Shown: piece after piece, positions 53,828-62,745 of the stretch
Numbering within the stretch: the stretch's first letter is position 1
How the letters are laid out: every line of letters begins with the position of its first letter
Assembly: GCF_020622265.1 (NCBI RefSeq)
Contig: NZ_JACNMQ010000004.1
Span: 310,001 to 374,000 of the forward strand
Direction of reading: 5' to 3'
DNA from: Halomonas sp. M20
Lineage (GTDB): Bacteria; Pseudomonadota; Gammaproteobacteria; Pseudomonadales; Halomonadaceae
DNA length: 64,000 bases
Notes under the pieces: generated by a model
Told to the model about the DNA's origin: nothing
Seen by the model: only the letters and a program-made list of their open reading frames with translations
Database searches by the model: none
Position numbers and translations under genes: made by a program

Positions 53828-55054
53828 ATGACTCATACAGCCTTCAAAGTGGAGCTAAACAAAAGCCCTGAAGAACAAGACACAAAGACCCATAATCGAT
53901 GGCACCCGGACATCCCTATGGTCGAGCAGTTCAAGCCCGGCGATGTTTTTCGCGTGGAAACCTATGACTGGACAGGCGGCCAGATAGACAACAACGACTC
54001 GGCCAACGATATTCGCGATGTCGACCTGACCAAGGTGCATTACCTCAGTGGTCCTTTTGGCGTGGAGGGTGCCGAACCCGGCGATCTACTGGTCGTCGAC
54101 ATACTCGATGTCGGCGCTTTGCCGGATTCACCCTGGGGCTTCAACGGCGTCTTTGCCAAAGAAAATGGCGGAAGCTTCCTGGTTGAGCATTACCCGAATG
54201 CTTTCAAGTCCTGCTGGGATTTTCACGGTATTTTCACCAGTTCACGACATGTCCCCGGGGTACGCTGGCCAGGTATCATCCACCCTGGGCTGATCGGCTG
54301 CCTGCCCGATCGCAAACTGCTCGAAGCGGCTAATAAACGCGAAGCGGCATTGATTGCGACCAATCCTGACCGGGTCCCACCCCTGGCTGCGCCTCCCTAT
54401 GCGGACACCGCCTTAATGGGGCAGATGGAGCCCGGCGCCGCCGGCAAGGCAGCAGCGGAAGCATGGCGTACCGTTCCTCCACGCGAGCATGGCGGTAACT
54501 GCGACATCAAGAATCTCTCGCGGGGCTCAAAGATCTATTTTCCGGTCTATGTCAAAGGCGGTGGACTCTCCATGGGTGATATCCACTGGTCTCAGGGCGA
54601 CGGCGAGATCACCTTCTGCGGCGGTATCGAAATGGCCGGATTCCTCGATATCGGAGTCGATATAATCAAGGATGGCGTCAACAAATACGGGGTGACCAAT
54701 CCTATTTTTATGCCAAGCCGAATCGATCCGCACTTCTCGGATTACATCGTCTTCGAGGGCATCTCCGTCGATGAGCATAGTGGTGAGCAGTACTATCTCG
54801 ATGCCCATGTCGCGTATCGCCGTGCCTGCCTTAATGCAATCGAGTATCTGAAAAAGTTTGGCTATACGGGGGAGCAGGTTTACACGCTGCTCAGCACCGC
54901 GCCGGTAGAGGGGCACATCGCCGGGATCGTCGATATCCCCAATGCCTGCTGTACCTTGGCCATCCCCACGGGGATCTTCGACTTCGATATTCGTCCGAAT
55001 GCCAAGGGCCCGGAAAAGCAGGTTTCGGAGGCAAACGTCAGCTTCGCGAGTTGA
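53828..55054 (+). CDS. fmdA: Formamidase (FmdA/AmdA family)
   Basis: Amidohydrolase of 408 residues that splits formamide (or acetamide) to ammonia and the acid, a nitrogen scavenging step. The sequence follows the FmdA/AmdA family from end to end: HNRWHPDIPMVEQFKPGDVFRVE, then GVEGAEPGDLLVVDILD, FKSCWDFHGIFTSSRHVPGVRW, REHGGNCDIKNLSRGSKIYFPVYVKGGG and GIVDIPNACCTLAIPTGIFDFD. It is the first gene of a three-gene set with an amide channel and FmdB. ATG 53828 (with TGAGGC before it) is chosen over one five codons upstream. Confidence 0.93.
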   Translation: MTHTAFKVELNKSPEEQDTKTHNRWHPDIPMVEQFKPGDVFRVETYDWTGGQIDNNDSANDIRDVDLTKVHYLSGPFGVEGAEPGDLLVVDILDVGALPDSPWGFNGVFAKENGGSFLVEHYPNAFKSCWDFHGIFTSSRHVPGVRWPGIIHPGLIGCLPDRKLLEAANKREAALIATNPDRVPPLAAPPYADTALMGQMEPGAAGKAAAEAWRTVPPREHGGNCDIKNLSRGSKIYFPVYVKGGGLSMGDIHWSQGDGEITFCGGIEMAGFLDIGVDIIKDGVNKYGVTNPIFMPSRIDPHFSDYIVFEGISVDEHSGEQYYLDAHVAYRRACLNAIEYLKKFGYTGEQVYTLLSTAPVEGHIAGIVDIPNACCTLAIPTGIFDFDIRPNAKGPEKQVSEANVSFAS

Positions 55055-55136
55055 TGCCTGGCGAGCGAACCTTATAACAGACAATAATCGCTGCCCGCCG
55101 GGGCATTTGGCCCAGGCCATTGCAACAGGTGTCACC

Positions 55137-55652
55137 ATGCTACTTGGACTCGCCTTGCTTTATGTCGGTGCCGTGCTGTTCCTCAACGGCCTCTGGTTAT
55201 TGGAAAAAATCGGCGATCAGGAAATCGGCGTCATCAATATCTTTGTCGGCGTCCTCACCTTTCTGGTCGCGTGCTACTCCGCCTTTGGTCCCGATGCAGA
55301 TGCCGCCACCATCAAGGCAGCTGCCCTGACCCTGCTGTTCAGCTTCACCTACCTATGGGTAGCGCTCAATCGCTACAACGGCGCCGATGGCCGAGGTCTG
55401 GGCTGGTTCAGCCTCTTCGTCTCGATCACTGTTTTGCCCATCGCTTTGCAGACCCTCATGGGAGCGCAGTCGGTGTGGGATGTCTGGTTCGGCCTGTGCT
55501 GGGCCGCCTGGTCGGTGCTGTGGTTCATGTTCTTTCTGCTGCTGGCAGTGCGTAAGCCCATTGCCAAGGCGACCGGCTACATGACCTCGTTGCAGGGTGT
55601 GCTGACAGGGTGGTTGCCGGGATTCTTGTTGCTCAATGGGGTGCTGGGATAG
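55137..55652 (+). CDS. AmiS/UreI-family amide/urea channel
   Basis: Membrane protein of 171 residues with six hydrophobic helices, typical for AmiS/UreI (MLLGLALLYVGAVLFLNGLWLLEKI; GVINIFVGVLTFLVACYSAF; LLFSFTYLWVALNRYNGADGRGLGWFSLFV). It allows uptake of short-chain amides or urea. Neighbouring fmdA implies formamide is the relevant substrate. The open frame extends back into fmdA, but ATG 55137 (CAGGTGT site) gives the family start. An 82-base spacer follows fmdA. Confidence 0.88.
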   Translation: MLLGLALLYVGAVLFLNGLWLLEKIGDQEIGVINIFVGVLTFLVACYSAFGPDADAATIKAAALTLLFSFTYLWVALNRYNGADGRGLGWFSLFVSITVLPIALQTLMGAQSVWDVWFGLCWAAWSVLWFMFFLLLAVRKPIAKATGYMTSLQGVLTGWLPGFLLLNGVLG

Positions 55653-55714
55653 CGCCAGAAACATCCAGGAACAATCTTTGTACTGCCTCCACTATCAAGA
55701 AAGGAGCTCTGATC

Positions 55715-56092
55715 ATGCCAAACTACGATTATATATGTCACCAGTGCGGACCTTTCAGCATCAGAAGAGCGATGACCCGGGCGACGGATCCTGCAGACTG
55801 CCCCCGGTGTACCCTCAGCGCAGTTCGCGTCATCAGCGCTCCGTTTCTCAATACCATGAACGGCAATAGCCGCAAGGCGTATCAACGCAACGAACTCAGT
55901 GCCGACTGCCCGAAGGTGATGTCCCGCGCCGAACTGGATCTGAAGCGTGTCGCCACTCAGCAGCACCCCGATAGCGCGCACCGGCATGGCTGCAAACACG
56001 ATCACGGCGCACCGATCTCTCCTGAAACCCGACGTCTGACCGGCTCGACGGACTATCAACAATCCAACAAGCGCTGGATGATCGGGCATTGA
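55715..56092 (+). CDS. fmdB: FmdB-family zinc-ribbon regulatory protein
   Basis: Protein of 125 residues. The FmdB zinc ribbon is N-terminal: YDYICHQCGPF and DPADCPRCTLSAVRVISAP, with Cys8, Cys11, Cys29 and Cys32. FmdB was described as a putative regulator next to formamidase in Methylophilus; it follows fmdA and the amide channel here as well, which strengthens the call. The C-terminal part is His/Asp-rich (HPDSAHRHGCKHDHGAP), possibly a further metal site. ATG 55715 has AAGGAG in front. Confidence 0.87.
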   Translation: MPNYDYICHQCGPFSIRRAMTRATDPADCPRCTLSAVRVISAPFLNTMNGNSRKAYQRNELSADCPKVMSRAELDLKRVATQQHPDSAHRHGCKHDHGAPISPETRRLTGSTDYQQSNKRWMIGH

Positions 56093-56133
56093 TCGGGTAA
56101 GAGTGACCTCTCCTCGAAACGCCGAAGAGAGAA

Positions 56134-56805
56134 ATGATGACCACTCTGAAGGATTTTCCGCTGGCGATTCTTGCCAAGGCACCAGTACCAGGCCAGGTCA
56201 AGACTCGACTGATGCCTCGCCTTGGTGCGGAGGGCGCTACCAGGCTGCATCGCCAACTTGTCTGGCAGACCCTGGAAACCGCCGTGGCTGCCACCGAGCC
56301 GGCATCAATCACGCTGTGGACAAGCCTTGCTTCCCGGGGCGGCCCGGAACATGCGTTCTTCGATACCTGTGCCGAACATTTCGGTATTCGTCTATGTGCG
56401 CAGCCTAACGGTAGCCTTGGCCTACGCATGCAGGCCGCACTGGTTGCCATGCCAGGTCCGGGCCTGGTGATCGGCTGCGACTGTCCGATGCTCGATGCGG
56501 CCTTGTTGCAGCAATGCCGGGCCATCTTGGCATCCTCGGAGTGCGTGCTGCTGCCGGCGGAGGACGGCGGGTACGCCCTTATCGGCGCGCACCAGGCCGA
56601 TTCGCGGCTATTTCAGGATATCGACTGGGGGACCGAGCGCGTGTTGACCCAGACGCTCGAGCGACTACATGAGCTCGGCTGGTCGTATGCGTGTCCGACA
56701 CGCGTCTGGGATCTGGACAGGCCCGACGATCTCGAACGTCTGCTGAGCCTACCCAATCCGGAGCGCTGGCGTGAGTTTGTTTCCAGCGCAATTGATACAC
56801 AATAG
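56134..56805 (+). CDS. TIGR04282 family glycosyltransferase
   Basis: Protein of 223 residues with a GT-A-like nucleotidyl/glycosyltransferase fold of the TIGR04282 (DUF2064) family. Markers are LAILAKAPVPGQVKTRLMPRLG, LVIGCDCPMLDAALL with the metal-binding acidic residues, and LLPAEDGGYALIGAH. Some members are linked to arsenosugar biosynthesis, but no other ars gene is adjacent, so the role here is unassigned. Two tandem ATG codons (56134 and 56137) are available. It starts 41 bases after fmdB and may ride on that transcript. Confidence 0.87.
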   Translation: MMTTLKDFPLAILAKAPVPGQVKTRLMPRLGAEGATRLHRQLVWQTLETAVAATEPASITLWTSLASRGGPEHAFFDTCAEHFGIRLCAQPNGSLGLRMQAALVAMPGPGLVIGCDCPMLDAALLQQCRAILASSECVLLPAEDGGYALIGAHQADSRLFQDIDWGTERVLTQTLERLHELGWSYACPTRVWDLDRPDDLERLLSLPNPERWREFVSSAIDTQ

Positions 56806-56865
56806 ACAGTTACAGTCACCTCCATGCCTCATGCGGCATGGCCTTGTCTACCCCTGTCTTGCTTA

Positions 56866-57570
56866 TCACTCGTGGCCCAGGCTGGACGCTAGACGTCGCT
56901 CCCAATCTGCCAATGATATCGGCAACTGGCCGATGACCTCGACATCGCGATTCTCGAAAATGTCGCGTACGCCGGACTTTTCAAGGCTATCTATCTCACG
57001 GTCGCGGTGATTGACCAAGACGTCGAGATAGGGATAGAAGGCGATAATCATGGCACTCACCCAGCGGTTGACGGGCCAAGAGGGCCAAGCGTGATCGAGC
57101 TCGAATGATCTGGCCAGCGCCAGAGTCTCGGGGGCATCGCGCCAGGTTTCACCGGTCACCCAGCGATTCGTGGTAAAAAGCCCGATAGGCTCCCCCCAGG
57201 CATCCATGGAGATGGCGATCAAATGAGTAGGATCAGCCAAGTAGCCGGGGTGATTGTCCTCCGGTGGGCGCTGAAAGACATGGAAATGACCATGTTCTTC
57301 ACTACCTCGGTGTGCATGATAGTAGTACTGGCTGCCGGTTTCCTTGTCGTAGACATCGCCCTGGGGGAAGTGATTGAACTCCAGGAACTCACCCTGCCCC
57401 TTGAGTAGCTCCCCCACCAAATTGAGACCGACCTTCTTCAATACCCGCTGGCAATCCAGGGCGTCGAGGGCGGCTGTATGCATGAGCTGTACTTCAGCAG
57501 TCGCGTAATCCACAAGAGAGGGTTCGCAAATAGCCTCGGTAATAGAGTACGACGGTGACACCGCATTCAT
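56866..57570 (-). CDS. DUF6969 family protein
   Basis: Protein of 234 residues without signal peptide or membrane segment. Conserved-looking segments are FLEFNHFPQGDVYDKETGSQYYYHAHRGSEEHGHFHVF and HLIAISMDAWGEPIGLFTTNRWVTGE. The dense His cluster (HAHR...EHGHFHVF) may bind metal. It matches what I remember as DUF6969, without a known function. ATG 57568-57570 with GGAGAA is preferred over an upstream start. It is 84 bases downstream of the NPCA-repeat cytochrome and on the same strand, so the two are probably one operon. Confidence 0.7.
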   Translation of the reverse strand: MNAVSPSYSITEAICEPSLVDYATAEVQLMHTAALDALDCQRVLKKVGLNLVGELLKGQGEFLEFNHFPQGDVYDKETGSQYYYHAHRGSEEHGHFHVFQRPPEDNHPGYLADPTHLIAISMDAWGEPIGLFTTNRWVTGETWRDAPETLALARSFELDHAWPSWPVNRWVSAMIIAFYPYLDVLVNHRDREIDSLEKSGVRDIFENRDVEVIGQLPISLADWERRLASSLGHE

Positions 57571-57654
57571 GGCATTTCTCCGCTTCTCGATCTCGTTGAC
57601 ATGGCGTCGATATGGCCGACTTCGCATGGCGGCCATATCGACTTGTCATCATGG

Positions 57655-58338
57655 CTATTCAGGTCCGCTGTAATTACGCTGAACGTTCACCACGTAGGCC
57701 GCCAACGCCGCTAGATCCATCGACTCCCAGTCCAAGGGACTCGCCGCCATGGGATTGGCCATGCAGATCTGCACCATCTCGTCGGCATGGACTTCGTTCA
57801 TGCCATAGAGGTTCATGCCCATGACCACCTGATGCGGGTAGGCCTGCTCGAAGGTAGCTTGATAACCTTGATCGCCGCTATGGCAACTGGCACAAGCAAG
57901 GCCATTGCTGCTCAGCTCCGTATCGTTGAACAGTGTCTCGCCGCGCGTCAGCAATTCTTGAGTGTTTTCGCCATCTTCTTTATAACCCGGCGAGTAATCC
58001 GCTGGGCGTGTCACCGCGCTAGAATCTTTCTGGCTGCCCGCCGCACAGGGATTGGCCCCGGCGCACGGATTGGCACTTGCGCAGGGATTAGCTCCTGCAC
58101 AAGGATTCTTTGTTGCACAAGGATTGGCTACGGCACAGGGATTCTTCGTTGCACATGGATTGACTCCAGCGCAAGGATTTTGACTGGCACAGGGGTTCTT
58201 GCCCGCACAAGGATTGGCCGCGCATTGTGCCATCACCTGACTTACGCCACCCCCAATGGCCGCCGTCAACAAGGTGCCGGCGAGCGTACCTGCCAGCGCC
58301 GTACGACTGGACAGATTCAGACGTTTCTTGAGATTCAT
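57655..58338 (-). CDS. Exported cytochrome c with Cys-rich NPCA hexapeptide array
   Basis: Protein of 227 residues. Signal peptide at 1-37 (MNLKKRLNLSSRTALAG, ending MAQ). Residues 42-99 contain ten NPCA units spaced exactly six residues apart. After a linker, residues 120-227 form a small cytochrome c domain with the haem site CASCH (149-153), DQGYQATFEQAYPHQ and a Met-rich stretch that could give the axial ligand (MGMNLYGMNEVHADEM). It should be periplasmic. The Cys array may bind soft metals such as copper, and the haem could pass electrons; both are inferred. ATG 58336-58338 has a GGGAG site. A related haem-free protein lies at 63468. Confidence 0.78.
   Translation of the reverse strand: MNLKKRLNLSSRTALAGTLAGTLLTAAIGGGVSQVMAQCAANPCAGKNPCASQNPCAGVNPCATKNPCAVANPCATKNPCAGANPCASANPCAGANPCAAGSQKDSSAVTRPADYSPGYKEDGENTQELLTRGETLFNDTELSSNGLACASCHSGDQGYQATFEQAYPHQVVMGMNLYGMNEVHADEMVQICMANPMAASPLDWESMDLAALAAYVVNVQRNYSGPE
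58042..58215. repeat. In-gene tandem repeat: ten NPCA-x-x units
   Basis: Encodes residues 42-99 of the exported cytochrome. An 18-base period gives Asn-Pro-Cys-Ala followed by two variable residues (GK, SQ, GV, TK, VA, TK, GA, SA, GA), with ten units and no phase slip. Such a repeat can expand or contract by recombination or slippage. Confidence 0.9.
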
Positions 58339-58622
58339 GACAGCACTCCCGAATTTGTTGGCTATTGTTATCGCCCCAGATGCGCAGTGGCATCGACTCG
58401 ATTCGCCTTGCGCATACTGCTTGGTCGAGCAATGTGCAGGAGCATTACATCTCATATTATGTTTCTTGACCGACTGATGACGCTGTCTCGGCAATCACTT
58501 AGAGCATGTGAACGCGACTGAGCCCGTAAAGGTCTCTAGGCAGTGGTGCTTCGATATTGCCAGTTCGCGTGTAAGGTCATGGTGTTGAAGACGACCAAGC
58601 TCTGAAACTCCCTCTCGCGTTG
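58339..58622. other. Intergenic region between NPCA cytochrome and phosphotransferase
   Basis: About 280 bases between divergent genes, presumably with promoters in both directions. No recognised RNA, terminator or small gene. The upstream in-frame extension of the cytochrome (to 58494) lacks a ribosome site and is not used. Confidence 0.4.
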
Positions 58623-59723
58623 ATGATTGATATGACCCGATCCGACTCGCCTATCGCTTGCGGCATTGATTCACGACTTGCAAATCTGCACCGAGCTTTG
58701 CAAGCGGCAGGACTCGACGTCAGTGAACTGGGCCAGATGGCCGATACCGGCCTGGCTCATGAGCATGTCTGGCTGTATCGGCGAAATGGCGCCGATTGGG
58801 TCGCACGCGTACCCAAACAGAGTCAGATGCGACTCGCCCCGCAAGCCAATCTCGACTACCAGGCCTGTTGCTTTGCCCGCGCTTCCCAAGGAGGACATAC
58901 GCCCGCCCTGCACGCAGTGCTTCCCCCCAGCGATGCGCTGCCCCGAGGCGGGCTTGTAGTGTCCGCTATCGATGGCCGTACGGCGCAATTGCCCCGCGAC
59001 TTACCCGCTATCGCACGGGCTTTGGCCAGTCTGCATCGCTTGTCTTTGCCTCACCCGGCAGCACGCACACCATTACTCGCGCCCCACTCACCCTGGCCGG
59101 CGCTGATAGAGGAAATTCGCGATCAGGCAAGTTATCTGGCCCAAGCCGATATCAGTGCGGACACTCATAGCCAGATATTCGAGGAATTCGAGCACCTGGA
59201 AGCATGGCTGGCTGAGAGTCAGCCATCATCGACAGCCCTGATCAGCTTCGATGCACATCCGGGTAACTTCCTGATCCAGGACGATGGCCATGCGGTATTG
59301 GTCGACCTGGAAAAATGCCGCTACGGTTTGCCGGGGCTCGATCTGGCACATGCCACTCTATACACTTCCACCACCTGGGACATCGCCACTCATGCCGAAC
59401 TCAGCGTGGAAGAGGTACATGGGTTTTATCGCCATTGGGCAACCGCAATGGGTGACGACGATAGGCATCGCGACCAAGACACCATGCTGCAATGCCGGCG
59501 TGCCATGTGGCTCTGGTCAGTGACCTGGTGCGCCAAATGGCGCGTGGAAAATCACCATTCCCACGATGCGACTGCCGGGGGCGAGGACTGGTCGACGGAG
59601 TTGAGTGACCCCGCACTGATCGCCCATGTCCGCGACCGAGTCAATCATTATTTGTCACCAAGAATCGTAGCGCGAGTTTGCACGGAGTTGCAGTATCTGC
59701 AACGGCTCGATCTGTTCGGTTGA
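58623..59723 (+). CDS. Aminoglycoside phosphotransferase/choline kinase-like protein
   Basis: Protein of 366 residues with the APH kinase fold. N-terminal nucleotide region around HEHVWLYRRNGADWVARVPKQ, where a lysine is present; catalytic region ISFDAHPGNFLIQDDGHAVLVDLEKCRYG, corresponding to H-x-D-x4-N with Phe-Asp-Ala in place of His-Gly-Asp, so the catalytic aspartate may be displaced; the metal aspartate is in VDLEKC. It might phosphorylate choline, thiamine or another alcohol. It precedes a ThiBPQ/YnjBCD-like ABC transporter by about 58 bases, so a thiamine-type kinase role is one option. Start uncertain: ATG 58623, TTG 58620 or ATG 58632, none with a good ribosome site. Confidence 0.72.
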   Translation: MIDMTRSDSPIACGIDSRLANLHRALQAAGLDVSELGQMADTGLAHEHVWLYRRNGADWVARVPKQSQMRLAPQANLDYQACCFARASQGGHTPALHAVLPPSDALPRGGLVVSAIDGRTAQLPRDLPAIARALASLHRLSLPHPAARTPLLAPHSPWPALIEEIRDQASYLAQADISADTHSQIFEEFEHLEAWLAESQPSSTALISFDAHPGNFLIQDDGHAVLVDLEKCRYGLPGLDLAHATLYTSTTWDIATHAELSVEEVHGFYRHWATAMGDDDRHRDQDTMLQCRRAMWLWSVTWCAKWRVENHHSHDATAGGEDWSTELSDPALIAHVRDRVNHYLSPRIVARVCTELQYLQRLDLFG

Positions 59724-59781
59724 CCGCCCGGCGCTTCTTGATTCATGACGCTCTATGCCAATGACAAAAGGAACTTTGCGC

Positions 59782-61005
59782 ATGCTCCAATCACTTGCTT
59801 TGCGACTTCTGCCGCTGCTTATCATCCTGCTATTCGGCAGTTCGTCGCTACAGGCTCAGGATCTCGACCTTGATGACTGGGCATCGATCGAGACCAAGGC
59901 CAAGGGCCAAACGGTTTACTGGAATGCCTGGGGTGGTGATTCGAATACCAATAACTACATCAATTGGGTGAGTAAACAGATGCAGTCTCGCCATGGTGTC
60001 AACGTGGTGCATGTAAAACTTGGCGATACCGCTGAGGCAGTGTCGCGGGTGGTGGCCGAAAAATCCGCCGGCAATCTCGAAGATGGCGCCGTCGATCTGA
60101 TCTGGATCAACGGTGAGAACTTCGCGGCCATGAAAGAAAACGGCTTGTTGTACGGTCCCTGGGCCGAGAAACTGCCAAACTTTGCGCTGACCGCCCCGAA
60201 TGCCAATCCCGAAATGCGCAACGATTTCACACTACCGGTGGAAGGCCTCGAAGCTCCCTGGGGCAAGGCGCAGATTACCTTCTACTACGATAGCGACCGG
60301 GTCGAATCACCACCCAGAACCATGCAAGCACTGCTGGATTGGACAAAGGACAACCCCGGCCGCTTCACCTATCCGCTGGTTCCCGATTTCTTCGGCAGCA
60401 CCTTTCTCAAGCAGGCCTTGTTGGGCCTGGTCGAGAATACCGAACCACTTTATGAGCCGGTCAGCGAGGCGGATTTCAAGGCGATCACTGCACCGCTTTG
60501 GGAGTATCTCGACGCGCTGCATCCGCATCTATGGCGCGGTGGCAAAAGTTTCCCTAGCAGCGGTAGTGCGCTGCGCCAGTTAATGGGGGATGGTGAGCTC
60601 AGCCTGGCGTTCACCTTCAATCCCTTGGAGCCCGCCGCTGCAGTAGCCGATTACCAGTTGCCGCCCACCATCCGTAGCTATGTGCTCGATAACGGCACGC
60701 TCGGCAACGTGCATTTCGTGGCCATTCCCTTCAATGCCAGTCACAAGGCCGGTGCACTGGTGCTAGCCAACTTTCTGCTCTCCCCCGAAGCCCAGGCGCA
60801 CAAACAGGATATCGACGTATGGGGCGACGCCACCGTACTGGCCCTGGACACGTTGGACGAAGCACAACGACAAGCCTTCAAGTCGCTGAACAATAATCGT
60901 GCGGCGCTGCCCCTCGACGCTCTGCAACGCACGCTGGCCGAGCCGCATCCAAGCTGGATGGAACGTCTGGAACAAGCGTGGCTCAAGCGGTACGGAGTGC
61001 GCTGA
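59782..61005 (+). CDS. ABC transporter substrate-binding protein (YnjB-like)
   Basis: Periplasmic binding protein of 407 residues. Signal peptide MLQSLALRLLPLLIILLFGS, then SSLQAQ. The mature protein begins LDLDDWASIETKAKGQTVYWNAWGGDSNTNNYINWV, matching the YnjB/COG4134 group, related to thiamine- and iron-binding proteins. The ligand is not known for YnjB. ATG 59782 (AAGGAA eight bases before) is preferred to 59755 because it gives a clean signal peptide. The stop overlaps the permease start by one base (TGATG). First gene of a three-gene transporter. Confidence 0.87.
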   Translation: MLQSLALRLLPLLIILLFGSSSLQAQDLDLDDWASIETKAKGQTVYWNAWGGDSNTNNYINWVSKQMQSRHGVNVVHVKLGDTAEAVSRVVAEKSAGNLEDGAVDLIWINGENFAAMKENGLLYGPWAEKLPNFALTAPNANPEMRNDFTLPVEGLEAPWGKAQITFYYDSDRVESPPRTMQALLDWTKDNPGRFTYPLVPDFFGSTFLKQALLGLVENTEPLYEPVSEADFKAITAPLWEYLDALHPHLWRGGKSFPSSGSALRQLMGDGELSLAFTFNPLEPAAAVADYQLPPTIRSYVLDNGTLGNVHFVAIPFNASHKAGALVLANFLLSPEAQAHKQDIDVWGDATVLALDTLDEAQRQAFKSLNNNRAALPLDALQRTLAEPHPSWMERLEQAWLKRYGVR

Positions 61006-62708
61006 TGCCGTCTGGGTATGCCTTGGGTATACGTCTGGCGCCCTGGATGGCGATCGCACTGCTGAGCCTGCCGGTAGCCAGCGGCCTGGTGGGCGTCATC
61101 GCACCGGCCTTCGGTTGGCTACCCGTACTGGGCGGCGATACCTTGACGTTGACGCATTGGCAGGCGCTCCTGGAGAAGCCGGGCCTGGGTCGCATGGTCC
61201 AGCTAAGCTATGTCACCGGGCTTGCCAGCGCCGGACTGTCGCTGGGCATCGTCGTGCTGTTCCTCGGCGCCTTCATGCACACTCGACTGTTCAGCACGAT
61301 GCGTCGACTGCTATCACCACTACTGGCCGTGCCGCATGCCGCAGCAGCTATCGGTCTGGCGTTTCTGCTTTCCCCTTCGGGGTTGCTCAGCCGCGCCCTT
61401 TCCCCCTGGATGACCGGCTGGCAACATCCACCGGACATCCTGTTTCCCGGCGATCCGCATGGCCTGGCGTTGATCACCGGTCTCGTTCTCAAGGAAGTGC
61501 CTTTCCTGCTTCTGATGAGCCTCGCCGCGCTGCCCCAATGCCACGCCAGTGAACGCTTGCGCGTGGCGCGCGCCTTGGGCTATGGGCCGCTCTCGGCATT
61601 TCTCAAAGCGGTGTTACCAGGGCTCTATCCGCTATTGCGGCTGCCGGTCTACGCGGTAATCGCCTTTGCATCGTCGACCGTCGACGTGGCGCTGATCCTG
61701 GGACCGACTACCCCGCCACCACTATCGGTCGCGGTATTGCGCTGGCTCAACGACCCCGATCTGTCGATGCGCTTCATGGCCTCCGCCGGCGCCTTACTGC
61801 AATTGGGTGTGACCCTGGCCGCTTTGGCCACTTGGTGGCTAATCGAGTGTTTGTTGCGGCGGCTTACCCACACCTGGCTGGAGAGCGGTCGGCGAAACAG
61901 CGGCGACGCAGTGTTCGGGGGGATCGCGCTCAGCGCGATTTCACTCTCGCTACTGTTGATCGTCGGCAGCCTGATCGGACTGGTCCTATGGTCGCTGGCT
62001 GCCTATTGGCCCTTCCCTCAGGCATTGCCGCAGCCGCTGACGCTGCGCAACTGGACGGGTGCGGCCGGCAGTCTGGGTGATCCACTGACCCAGGCCGCGA
62101 TGATCGGCATAATCGCCACCCTATTGTCGTTAGTGTTGGTAGTTGGCGCACTGGAAGCGGAAACATTGCATGAACGCCCGACCCGACCTTGGGCACAGTT
62201 TATCCTCTATTTACCTTTACTGGTGCCGCCGGTCGCCTTTCTGTTCGGGCTGGTATTGATGCAGGTTCAAACAGGCGTGCCACCGGGCACGGCAGTGGTA
62301 ATTCTCGGCCATGCGGTATTCGTGCTGCCTTATGTGTTTCTATCGCTGGCAGAAAGTTATCGCCGGCTGGACCCACGCTGGACGCATCTGGCGCGCTGTC
62401 TAGGCGCCAGTCCAGCACAGGTCTTCTGGCGGGTGCGATTACCGATGCTCAGCGTTCCGCTACTGACTGCCGCTGCGGTGGGCTTTGCGGTGAGTATCGG
62501 TCAATACCTGCCCACGCTGCTGCTGGGCGCGGGCCGAGTCAGTACTATCACCACCGAAGCGGTCAGTCTCGCCAGCGGCGGTGATCGCCGCCTGACCGCC
62601 GTCTACGCTCTGCTGCAACTGGCCTTGCCTGCGTTGGGGTTCGCATTGGCACTCGGCCTGCCTCGGCTGGTGTTTCGTCGTCGTAGCGGACTGTTGATCT
62701 CGTCATGA
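61005..62708 (+). CDS. ABC transporter permease, double-length (YnjC/ThiP-like)
   Basis: Membrane protein of 567 residues with two copies of a binding-protein-dependent permease domain, about six helices each (EAA-type loops near ASERLRVARALGYGPLSAFLKAVLPGL and LDPRWTHLARCLGASPAQVFWRVRLPML). Fused permeases of this sort are found in YnjC and ThiP. ATG 61005 overlaps the binding protein stop and has a GGAG site; a GTG at 60978 would overlap more. It works with the adjacent ATPase. The substrate may be thiamine-like or a metal/anion; the sequence does not decide. Confidence 0.87.
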   Translation: MPSGYALGIRLAPWMAIALLSLPVASGLVGVIAPAFGWLPVLGGDTLTLTHWQALLEKPGLGRMVQLSYVTGLASAGLSLGIVVLFLGAFMHTRLFSTMRRLLSPLLAVPHAAAAIGLAFLLSPSGLLSRALSPWMTGWQHPPDILFPGDPHGLALITGLVLKEVPFLLLMSLAALPQCHASERLRVARALGYGPLSAFLKAVLPGLYPLLRLPVYAVIAFASSTVDVALILGPTTPPPLSVAVLRWLNDPDLSMRFMASAGALLQLGVTLAALATWWLIECLLRRLTHTWLESGRRNSGDAVFGGIALSAISLSLLLIVGSLIGLVLWSLAAYWPFPQALPQPLTLRNWTGAAGSLGDPLTQAAMIGIIATLLSLVLVVGALEAETLHERPTRPWAQFILYLPLLVPPVAFLFGLVLMQVQTGVPPGTAVVILGHAVFVLPYVFLSLAESYRRLDPRWTHLARCLGASPAQVFWRVRLPMLSVPLLTAAAVGFAVSIGQYLPTLLLGAGRVSTITTEAVSLASGGDRRLTAVYALLQLALPALGFALALGLPRLVFRRRSGLLISS

Positions 62709-62745
62709 ACACTTATCTACATCACTTTGCATCTCTGGGAGCCCT

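Noticed and set aside
58042-58215. CRISPR-like direct repeats
   Set aside because: The 18-base periodicity is in frame and encodes NPCA-x-x; repeats and 'spacers' do not have CRISPR lengths.
59724-59781. TPP riboswitch before the YnjBCD/ThiBPQ-like transporter
   Set aside because: The gap of 58 bases is too short and shows none of the conserved TPP aptamer motifs.
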